Under the pieces are notes generated by a model. The model had not been told where the DNA came from and made no database searches. It was given only the letters and a program-made list of their open reading frames with translations. A program made the position numbers and the translations under genes. A stretch of 64,000 nt of DNA. It comes from Armillaria gallica. Its lineage: Eukaryota > Basidiomycota > Agaricomycetes > Agaricales > Physalacriaceae. The DNA lies in the NCBI GenBank assembly GCA_037576215.1, contig JBANDB010000010.1, forward strand, positions 2,728,001 to 2,792,000, written 5' to 3'. Below, piece by piece: positions 56,190 to 64,000 of this stretch; positions within the stretch are counted from its first letter, which is position 1; every line of letters begins with the position of its first letter.

Positions 56190-57330
56190 TCAGTGACCCA
56201 TTGTGCTTGTCAATGATTTAGCTTCTAGGGTTTTCAGAAGTACTGGAGATTCTGGTGATCTGTCCAGATCTCAAAGTCTTGGACCACTCCCATCAGGTAG
56301 TGTCACCACTCAGCAAGAGCGAGCATGATCATGAGTAGTTCCTTGTTGTAGATTTTGTAGTTGCGTTCCATAGTGGTGAGTGCCTTTAATAAAAATGTGA
56401 CTGGGTGCCATTTTCTGTCCTGTTCTTGGGATAAAACAGCGCTGATTGCCCCCTCACTAGAGTCCACTTCTATGTGGAATTTGCCCCCCTCCATTGGTAT
56501 AGCTAGTATAACATCCTCCGCTAGTCATTTTTTTAGTTCCTCAAATGCATCTTGTTGTGCCTTTCCCCACCTCCATGGCTTGTTTCCAGTAAACTGCATC
56601 ATCGGCTCAACAATTTTACTGTATCCCTTGATAAATCATCAGTAGAAGTTCGTGAATCCAAGGAAAGACTGAAGCTGTTGCTTCTTGGTGGGGACTGGCC
56701 ATTCTGTTATGCCTTTGACTTTGACTGGGTCCATGTGGATGCTTCCTTCACTGATGATCACCCCTAGATATTCTGTCTCTAGTACTTCAAACTTGCATTT
56801 CTCTGCTTTAAGAAATAACTTGTTCTTTCATAGAATTTCCAGGACCTTCCGGGTGATGTGACAGTGTTCCTCCTTGGTCTTGGATATGATGAGAATGTCA
56901 TCAAGGTAAATGGTGACATCTCCTGATGCAATGAGGTCTTTGAAGATATTGTTCATCATCCATTGGAAGGTTGCTAGGGAATTGGTTAGGCCAAAGAACA
57001 TGACCATTGGTTCAAACAACCCTTGATTGGTCCTGAATGCCGCTTTCCATTTGTCCCCACTCTTGATGCATACATTGTTATATCCTCATCAGATGTCGAG
57101 TTTGGAGAAATACTTTGCACCTTGCAACTTGTCTATCAGCTCCGAAATGAGGGGTAATGGATATCAGTTTTTGATGGTCATTTTGTTAAGCTTTCGATAG
57201 TCCTAGACTGGCTGTAATTTGCCATCCTTCTTTTTGACAAAGAAGAATGGGGATGCCATGGGGGATTTTGATGGCCGTATCCTTCTGCTGGATAAGTTCT
57301 CATCTTAGAACTTGTCTAGCTCTTCTTGCT
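56190..57330 (-). pseudogene. Chromovirus 2 reverse transcriptase and RNase H
   Basis: The polymerase site YLDD is at 56897-56908 within DVTIYLDDILIISKTKEEH; upstream is MFFGLTNSLATFQWMMNNIF. RNase H frame 56303-56494 reads FHIEVDSSEGAISAVLSQEQ and ERNYKIYNKELLMIMLA. Several in-frame stops (for example QNY*WISR positions) inactivate it. Confidence 0.87.
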
Positions 57331-58222
57331 CATTTCTATTGAGAGGATAAACCTTGCAATCAAGGTTGGCATTGGCGTTTGGAATGAGCTCAATGGTGTG
57401 GTCCCAAGGTTTTGATTCTGGGAGTTTGTCAAAATTGTCTTTGTCGAACAAGTCCTTAAAATCTCTGCACCACTCTGGGACTATTTCTTCGAATGTTTTG
57501 GTCTTCTTGTTGGCATTGGCATTTGCTGCTAAGTCATTTTCATGATGAGCACACACATGAATTGCCTGGGTGAAGTCAACAGCAAGGATGGTTTTGCCTT
57601 CCTCCAACTCCTCATCCCATTTGTCATCAGGATCGGCGTTGGGAAGAACGAATGGGGTTTTGCAGCAATGGCAGCGGGTGAACATTATTTTCCTGGTCTT
57701 CCAGTTGATTAGCAGATTGTGCCTTGCTAGCCAATCACTGCCAAGGAAAATTTGTTGATCATTTAAATCCATGACCGTTAGGTCAATCCGTTCTGCATGA
57801 TCCCTGATTTTGATGCGTACCTCAGCAAATTTGGTAATGGCTCCCCCCTGATTATGTGTTCCATTGGTGTTGTAGACAGGAATTGGTGCCATCATCATGT
57901 GTGTGGGAATGTTATGTTTTTTGACAAAGGCCTGATTGATGGCACTGCTGGAGCATCTGCTGTCAACCAGAGCTGAGGTCAAGACTCGGGTAAGGTTTTC
58001 CAAAGTCTCAAGCTGCATGTCAATGGTCAAATCTTTTTCCTTCCTGCTTAGTTGGCTAATGTATCGCCTGGGTTGCTGTAGCTCCTCCATGATCCAGAGA
58101 GTGTTGACTCTTGTTGCTTGTTTTAGTCCTTTGATTAGTTCGTCAACAACTTCCTCTGCCTGCCCCTTAGCAATCCAGTTCTTTAGGATTGCTTTCGCTT
58201 CCGATTCCATCTTGGCTTCCAC
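57305..58222 (-). pseudogene. Chromovirus 2 protease
   Basis: 305 open codons. The protease site reads ALVDSRCSSSAINQAFV: the D-S-G triad has become D-S-R by GGA to AGA, which would kill activity. It is followed by MMAPIPVYNTNGTHNQGGA, FLGSDWLARHN, INWKTRKIMF and PNADPDDKWDEEL, then the start of RT ([16 protein letters not shown]). A single TGA (probably from CGA) separates it from the linker upstream. Confidence 0.87.
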
Positions 58223-58228
58223 TATTCC

Positions 58229-59058
58229 TCATAATGTCCACTCAGCTCTGAATGGTTTGAGCCACTCATGTGGGACCTTCTCAGCTTTTGCACTGGGATC
58301 CAGAGATCCAGCTACTGTTAGCTGGGTCACCTCAAGTACTACAGAGGGTTTTTTGTTAGTTGCCTTCCATATTTGGAAACTTGTATCATCCTCCTCATCT
58401 GGTACCTCAATCATAGTTACTGAATGCCCCCTTTTTACCGGTTCTTTGGCTCCATGGTGTTCCAAGGGTGTGTTGGTGCAGGAGACCCAGTTTCCATTCA
58501 AGGTGTTGCTCCTTTTGGCAAAGAGTTGCTTAGCAGCAACGGGTTGAACTTGAGCTTTTAGGTCAGTTCTTCCTGCTGCCTCCTGGTCTAGGAAATCACT
58601 CGTCGTGGATCCATTTGGGATCCTTCCCTTGGATCCTGCAGCTCGGGGTGTGGTGGCAGATGCCTCTCAGGTTTGAAGTCCAGGACTACTAGTTGGTTCT
58701 TGGTCGTTCCTTGTGGTATTCCCTAGTTGCAGGGCTGCTTTATCAAGGGGGGTGCTGAGCACTTGTTCCCTTGCCCCATCCAGTGTTACCATTATGATGG
58801 GTGGCAATATGGTGGTTGCCTTTTTGTCTGCCGCTTTCACTCATAATGAGCTACTTTCAGGATGTTTAGCTGGTCGTGTTGCTGGCAATCTAGCCACTTC
58901 AGCATGCTGTTTTGATTCTTGCTTAGTTTCGTTTCCAGAAGTCATAATGGGTATATTTGAATGCGTGTTTGTAACTACAGAAGTACTATGAGTCCGACTA
59001 GTGGGCAATGAATGCATACTGGATGAAACTAAGTCCTTAGCTGGGTAAGTTGAATCAA
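58229..59058 (-). pseudogene. Chromovirus 2 Gag-Pol linker
   Basis: It contains VKRGHSVTMIEVPDEEDD and KVPHEWLKPFRAEWTL, both shared with chromovirus 1. The rest is Ser/Thr-rich and interrupted. Confidence 0.6.
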
Positions 59059-59541
59059 TTACTTCCCAGCATTGTCTTTTACCTCCTCAATCTTTGATCC
59101 TGTTGGTTCCTCCACTGTTGGCTGCATGTCCCAGTAAGTGTTAAGGCACCGCAGAGCTTCTTTGTGCATCTTTGGTTGGTTGGGGCAATCTTGCTTCATA
59201 TGACCTGGCTTGCCACATCCAAAGCACAACCCCTCCACTCTTTTCCTGTCAATGTCCATTGGCGTTCCATGCCCCCCGTAAATTGTGCCGCTAGCTGTCT
59301 TTCTCTCCGGTATCGTGGTTGATGCTTGACCACTCTTTTGAGGTGTGGTCATCTTCTGTGCTGACAGCTTGGGATTAGCTTGTCTGCTGACTGTCCCTTC
59401 TGCTTTCTTGAGCCGATAATTATAGTCAATGTAGAGGAGACATTTCTTCCACCCTTTGTAAGTGGTTGGTACATCACCGTCCACAGCATATATGGTGTTT
59501 TTGCTGGTTTCACATGTGGCTTTCTTGACTTGTGTGAGCAT
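59059..59541 (-). pseudogene. Chromovirus 2 nucleocapsid (zinc knuckle)
   Basis: 160 open codons with CFGCGKPGHMKQDC (59185-59226), a CX2CX4HX4C knuckle, preceded by basic ERKTASGTIYGGHGTPMD. Upstream of the knuckle lies the end of the capsid domain (YKGWKKCLLYIDYNYRLKKA). Confidence 0.87.
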
Positions 59542-59556
59542 AACCTGTTCGTTGTC

Positions 59557-60403
59557 TCAGACCCCCACATCATATGCTAGCTCTTCAAACTTCTGGAAGA
59601 ATTGGTCTCTGTCCTGGAAGTTTGTCTTCCTGAGCTTCTCCCACTGTGCGTATTTGATCTGTGCATTGGAGTCCTTCCAGAAGTGCACTGTTACCTCCTC
59701 TTTGAACTTGGAATAGGAGGAGTAAAACTGGCTTCCATTCGCATTCTTCCCCAGCATTCGTGCTGCCAATTCCCACCATTTTGTGTGTCATCTTTGAAGC
59801 AGGAGACACAGAAAAGAACCATATGTGGTGAGCTATAGGTGGTGGCAGGTATCTTGGTAATGCCCATAATCATGGTGCAGCAGGAGGTGGGGGTTGAGAC
59901 AGTGGACTAGGCTGTCCTCCACCTGATCTGGATGCTTCTGCTGCCCCTGCAAAGGAGCAATATCCTTTAGTATATGTTCCTGGTGGTGCCTGTCCCCTGA
60001 CATAGGGGAAGGCAGCGACTGTTGCTTGAGGGGGTGGTACCGGCAGTTCGTCCAGCATCAGTTCCTGTATCTGTAAATTGGGTGGTAAATTGAGTCTGAT
60101 TGATCGATAGGGTTCAGATTCCTGTACGGGCATCTCTGGATGGAGTTCGTTCCAAAAGAGGCAGGCTTCTCAGTTAGCCTCACTCTGTAAGATATTGTCA
60201 CATAGTACTTGGAGATTGGAAAAATAGAAATATTCATGCCTGGCATCAGTTTCTTTCCAGGCTGGGGCCTCTAATAGTTTGTAGGCAAAGTAATTAAATA
60301 ACTGGAGATGAGTTGCATATAGTAGTACTTCAGGGACCTGGGTAAGCTTTCCCCTTTCATATAAATGAATTGCCTCCCTAAGTGTCATTGTCAGAAGCAG
60401 CAT
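59557..60403 (-). pseudogene. Chromovirus 2 Gag capsid region
   Basis: Pieces: 59557-59769 (FYSSYSKFKEEVTVHFWKDS, KLRKTNFQDRDQFFQKFEEL) and 59870-60133 (PPNLQIQELMLDELPVPPPQ), with a further frame 60170-60403. It is consistent with the Gag fold but fragmented. Confidence 0.65.
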
Positions 60404-61221
60404 TGGGAGGTGTCAGCAGGAGCTTGTGGACTGAAGGGATGGGGGACGGGGATGGACTCCCATGGCCAATGATTCCATTGATGTGCTGTTCATCGGGGAG
60501 GGGTTCTGTGGCAGTGTCGTATGCAGTGGTACTGTTGCTCGAGGACTCACTTGGCCATTGCCTGAACCTCTGAGTTTCTCTGAACTCATTGAGCCTGGGT
60601 TTGGTGACATATCACTGGCATGGAGGTCCCTCTGCTTGCGGTTGCTTCCTGAATAGCTGTGCAAGCTGTGTGAGAGGGGAAGGGACCTGTAGGTGAGAGG
60701 TGCTGGTGACTGGGGTGGGGGCTCATGTTTTGCATGGGGTACTGGGGCATCCCAGTCGATAATGGTGGGGTATAAGGCTGCATCTTCATTTCGAGCAGGG
60801 ATGTAGGCACTGAGTGGTATGGTGAGGTTGTCCCAAAGGTCAGTGTTAGGGGGACACCAGAGGTCATCTGGGTCAAAGGGAGTGGGGGCATTGGTTGATT
60901 CCCTGATGTCTCCATTACTATTGATGTGACTTGGGTAGGGTGTGGAAAGCCTAGTAAAGTGGTTTCCTGCCAGCTGGAATTTAATGAGTCACTCCTTGAG
61001 TGCTCTAGGGGAGACAGAGGTTGGTGTTCGAACAACATAGAGAGTAGAGTTTCCGGGGCTGGGGGATAGGATGATGACTGGCATATGCTCTCTGGAAGTG
61101 ATGGGAGATCCTCCTCATTCCTCTTGAACATCTCTCTAAGCCTTCTGAAGATCGATTGGTTGCCACTTGCAGAGGAAGTGAGGGAGGTGCTTGATCGATG
61201 CTCTGCATGGTACGGGTGCAT
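60404..61221 (-). pseudogene. Chromovirus 2 Gag N-terminal, Pro/Ser-rich
   Basis: A 211-codon frame (60586-61221) rich in Pro, Ser, Thr and Met, with FRRLREMFKRNEEDLPSLPE near its start. It sits in the same place as the Asp/Pro-rich region of chromovirus 1. No known domain. Confidence 0.5.
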
Positions 61222-61390
61222 GGATTAGGATCTGCTGGAGCAGGACATCATTGTTGGTATTTATGTGCTGGTTTAAAATGACTGTGGGTGCTGTTCTTTG
61301 AAATTGCCACACAAGGATGATTGCAGTGGTGAGGAGTAGTGCACTGGGGCCAAAGGTAGCAGGGAGGATGATAGCAGCGTCTTTTTCCAT
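61136..61390 (-). other. Leader frame of chromovirus 2 with a membrane segment
   Basis: The first ATG after the 5' LTR, 42 nt from it, opens an 84-codon frame with the hydrophobic stretch GPSALLLTTAIILVWQF near residues 14-30. The matching place in chromovirus 1 also encodes hydrophobic segments. It overlaps the next frame by about 85 bp, so a frameshift may join the two. Confidence 0.5.
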
Positions 61391-61417
61391 GAGGGCTCCT
61401 TGTTAGGAAGCTAGGGA

Positions 61418-61430
61418 AGCTTCGAGCTAA
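61418..61430 (-). promoter_or_regulatory. Self-primer binding site of chromovirus 2
   Basis: The minus strand reads TTAGCTCGAAGCT one base inside the 5' LTR. It pairs with AGCTTTGAGCTAA in the LTR (61574-61586) through 12 Watson-Crick pairs and one G:U. That sequence lies 35 nt after TATATAAG. Confidence 0.72.
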
Positions 61431-61431
61431 A

Positions 61432-61811
61432 TGTCAACCCAATCCTCCAATCAAGAGTAAATAATGGCTGTCTCGTGTTCAGGCAGTAACTGTTAAGTCT
61501 CATGGTGAAAGGAGATAGGACTAAGGTTTCGGCTCTAGGCGAGTATTAAGGGAGAGATTGGTATGAATAGATGTTAGCTCAAAGCTAGAGACTATACAGC
61601 AAGAGCTACCCTACTTATATATGAAAAATGAGAGTCTAAGAATAAATGGTCAGTGAGAAAGAGAAGCAAGAACATGTGTAAAGTGAATGATAGTTGTGAA
61701 GTGCTATTGAAGTTACTTGGTAGCTGCATATAGATCGGCCTGAGCACCTAATGATAAGATGAGATAAGATAAGCACTGAAGATAAGATGGAAAAATAAAT
61801 AAGCTGTAACA
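61432..61811 (-). repeat. 5' LTR of chromovirus 2
   Basis: 380 bp, TGTCAACCC...GTAACA, partner 53927-54279. It carries TATATAAG (61614-61621, minus). Confidence 0.9.
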
Positions 61812-62308
61812 GTAAGCTGTGGTTCTCTCCATGGTGTATGACCCTGACAAACACAGGAGATTAAGCCACAACAGCAATGTATCACTGCAATTATTTATTC
61901 AGTTAATCTCGTTTCCCTATGCCCTTGGATGTTTCAAAGAGATCACATAGTGCGTTTCTTCTGTAGAGTCTGATAGTTTCCACTGGTTCTCTCACCCTGT
62001 CCTCAGTCACCTCATGGGATGAATCAAGCAACTCTCACCAAGGATGAGGATGGAGCAATGGCCCTCAAGTCACAATGATGGCCTTATCCAATCCAGTTGA
62101 AAATGAATGGAGTCTGCACTTGATATTGCACCCAGGGGTGATGCACCAGAATGAAATCTGCACAGGTACATCTATTCATTGTTTCTTCCTGATTGTTTCT
62201 AACACTCTTGGAGGTTAGCATGCTTGTCCAGTTGCATGATGCATACAAGTCTGTCTCCAAAGTACTCATCAGTCACTTTGTGACATGATCATATTAGATG
62301 AGCCCACC
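61812..62308 (+). repeat. CpG-depleted copy of 3440-3900 and 42740-43200
   Basis: The TTCCCTATGCCCTTGGATG and TCACCTCATGGGATGAATCA stretches match both blocks with CpG lost. On the minus strand a decayed version of the FGDRL and VRNNQEE frame is visible (62084-62269). It ends at GAGCCCACC, where the TGATAC repeat begins; block B is uninterrupted there (43190-43200). Confidence 0.65.
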
Positions 62309-62828
62309 TGATGATACGCTGTCTATGCGTTCACACCTAGATTTTGCGATTTTGTAATCATACTAGCGCATATCTATCTTAGACTAGCAATAACTAAAGG
62401 ACTATAGTGGAGGCTTCAAGCTGATAGTCAAGCCAGAAAGCTACTAGTCAAGCCAGGATTTAGGCGCGATACCACTATTGGGTCAAGTCTATCAGCCGGC
62501 GTGACTAGCACCTCGAATACCAAGCGAGTTAGTAAATGACGGCTGCTAGTCGACGAGGGTAGCTACGAGTGCACCCAACAAGAAGCAGAACATACAGGTC
62601 TTGTGAAAGTACAGTCACTAGTGGAATGGTCTGCATGCAAGTGCTTAAGACGAGTTGACTAGCGGTGCAGCAGTCTCTAACGGGACTTAGAAATGATTTA
62701 GCAATGAAGCACAGCTGTCCAGATCGAGCTAGTACGATACAGATCTATTTACGATCGGAACTAGTATAGCTGGGTTGCGCCTTCGATCACGATTGACAGC
62801 TGCTACAGGCACGCTCGTTAGGCTAGCC
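62309..62828 (+). repeat. Partial TGATAC-type repeat (5' part)
   Basis: It starts TGATGATACGCTG and aligns with the first ~520 bp of 29185-30551, including ACACCTAGATTTTGCGATTT. It keeps more CpG than that copy. It is cut at GGCTAGCC by the TAAGGCATAG element. Confidence 0.65.
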
Positions 62829-63060
62829 TAAGGCATAGCACGGATGGATCCGCAGATCCATCCGGAGCCGTACTGCGGATAATGGTGAGACCTAAGGGCA
62901 AGATCCGCATCTGCAGATGTGGCTGTGCATGGCTACCTGTATCCAGAGCATCCGAACTGCAGATATCTGTACACCCCAGATATCTGTGGGTACCTGTCTA
63001 ATGTGGATGGTTCTCATATCCGCAGACACTCATATCTGCAGCTATCCGCTAATTATTAAT
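62829..63060. mobile_element. Left end of an hAT-type element of the 32675-33769 family
   Basis: TAAGGCATAGCACGGAT is identical to the 17-bp terminal repeat at 32675, followed by ATCCGCAGAT, CTGCAGATATCTG and ATATCCGCAG arrays. No matching right end is found before 64000, so the element is truncated or runs out of the window. It could be a longer, possibly autonomous member. Confidence 0.75.
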
Positions 63061-63721
63061 GTATATATTCATACCCACTAAGTTTCATAATGACGGGGGA
63101 GTACAAACGACCGGGAAAATGAACAATGTGTACATATGCTTTACTTTACTTTATTGTATACTACTACTATCATATACTTCGTACCAAGTAGAATTGTATG
63201 ATCTGGAAACTGAAAACTTGGACAGACTGGTGAAGAAAGCATCGCGTGAAGTTGTCAGGCCAATGTGGCAGGAATGGAAATCAGGTGTTGTCGTCATCAT
63301 TGCTGTGATGACAAAGTTGGGAGAGAAAACAGACATGATGGCTGTGATTCCCTGTGTCGAAAATGGGGGATGCACGAAGGTGGGGATTGGTTTGAACCTG
63401 GGGAGGGCAGGCAGTAGGGGTCAATGCTGGTTTCAGGTGGAGGTGGCAGTGGCGGCGCCATCTAAGCCAGCCATCTCAGTGGTGAACTACGCATGCAAAG
63501 CAATCATACATACCAGACTAGTGTCGCTGCCATGTTCCGTTGCCTCAGTGTCAAGTAGTCCAGCTTATTGCCCATCCATCTGTCTTATCGATGTCGTACA
63601 GATATCGTGGTTCCCCATCAAAAATGTCGGTGGGGATATGGCATGCTGTTGGGTTCCCAAGCTGTTCTGCCCTGTTACTGAGTCAGGAGCAATCTTCGGC
63701 GCGCATTGGACACGAGAGTGA
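63059..63721 (+). CDS. Hypothetical 220-residue frame after the hAT end
   Basis: ATG start directly after the subterminal array; 220 codons without stop, with a hydrophobic stretch near residues 24-41 (VYICFTLLYCILLLSYTSY) followed by acidic and basic residues. No known motif is seen, and it does not look like an hAT transposase. It may be a chance frame or part of the element cargo. Confidence 0.25.
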   Translation: MYIFIPTKFHNDGGVQTTGKMNNVYICFTLLYCILLLSYTSYQVELYDLETENLDRLVKKASREVVRPMWQEWKSGVVVIIAVMTKLGEKTDMMAVIPCVENGGCTKVGIGLNLGRAGSRGQCWFQVEVAVAAPSKPAISVVNYACKAIIHTRLVSLPCSVASVSSSPAYCPSICLIDVVQISWFPIKNVGGDMACCWVPKLFCPVTESGAIFGAHWTRE

Positions 63722-64000
63722 CATGTACAATCGAGCTCCTAACACACCAACAGCAACTCAACAATTGGAACAGAATACAAAGGTAGTACACGCACCTTTA
63801 ACCATCTAGCCTGTCACTCAATACTTGTGCAAATCGGCCTAAGTCAGATTCGTTAGCAAACATTTCGAATGGTAGGAATAGAAAAACTTTACCTCGAAAC
63901 CATTGTCAAAATTGATGGCAAGAATGAGCCCGGCAAGAATGAGCTTGAAGGCCATAGGCTAGAGGAAGAGAATAAGCAAAGAAATAATACCACGAAATTT
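63722..64000. other. No feature seen
   Basis: Only a direct repeat of GGCAAGAATGAGC (63921-63950) stands out. No gene or element end is recognised. Confidence 0.4.

Larger units (their letters stand above)
53927..61811 (-). mobile_element. Chromovirus 2: Ty3/gypsy LTR retrotransposon
   Basis: 7885 bp with LTRs 53927-54279 and 61432-61811. The flanks GTATA and GTAAG match only in three of five bases, so the target duplication is degraded or rearranged. Domain order on the minus strand is leader, Gag, zinc knuckle, linker, protease, RT, RNase H, integrase, chromodomain. It is related to chromovirus 1 but diverged. Many stops make it inactive, and CpG is low throughout. Confidence 0.92.

Noticed and set aside
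53922..61816. Perfect target duplication for chromovirus 2
   Set aside because: The flanks read GTATA and GTAAG; only the first three bases agree, so I do not claim a duplication.
62829..63060. Telomere-like or satellite array from ATCCGCAG repeats
   Set aside because: The motifs are subterminal repeats of an hAT element whose terminal repeat matches the complete copy at 32675 exactly.
63151..63375. Minus-strand frame as an hAT transposase fragment
   Set aside because: No transposase or dimerisation motif is visible; proximity to the hAT end alone is insufficient.

Overview
This window looks like repeat-rich nuclear DNA of a filamentous basidiomycete, most likely an Agaricomycete. The evidence is two HET-domain genes with a 49-nt GT..AG intron, two Ty3/gypsy chromoviruses, several hAT-type non-autonomous elements with 8-bp target duplications, and a strong CpG-to-TpG/CpA decay signature in many repeats. 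I cannot name the species. Only one clearly intact host-type gene is visible (HET copy B); everything else is mobile-element sequence or decayed duplicated sequence.

Layout: (1) About 200-8720 is copy A of a segmental duplication that ends in a HET gene whose last ~145 codons are cut off by a TGA. (2) About 8720-14962 and 27016-29184 are CpG-depleted, degenerate copies of sequence also present at 30560-32000, 34660-38010 and 39430-48160. (3) A minus-strand chromovirus (14968-27010, TSD ATTGC) splits this block, and a 3-kb near-perfect foldback element (16842-19875) sits inside its integrase region. (4) 29185-30551 and 31916-34653 are long terminal-structured repeats starting TGATAC and ending CACATCA; the second holds a nested 1095-bp hAT element. 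(5) 34654-39429 holds CpG-retaining repeats, including the empty site of chromovirus 1. (6) 39430-48160 is copy B of the duplication with the full-length HET gene. (7) 48160-53926 holds an inverted TGATAC repeat, a decayed coding region and a 571-bp hAT MITE. (8) 53927-61811 is a second minus-strand chromovirus. (9) 61812-64000 holds a further decayed copy, a partial TGATAC repeat, one end of the hAT family seen at 32675, and an uncharacterised 220-codon frame.

Two threads run through the window. First, nested insertions with clean target duplications allow relative dating: duplicated block, then chromovirus 1, then the foldback; and TGATAC repeat, then hAT. Second, some copies of the same repeat keep nearly all their CpG dinucleotides while others have lost nearly all, which points to CpG methylation-linked deamination acting on some copies only. 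Both chromoviruses carry a primer-binding site complementary to the predicted 5' end of their own transcript, the Tf1-type self-priming arrangement. All stretches and copy relationships were found by eye; identities are estimates.
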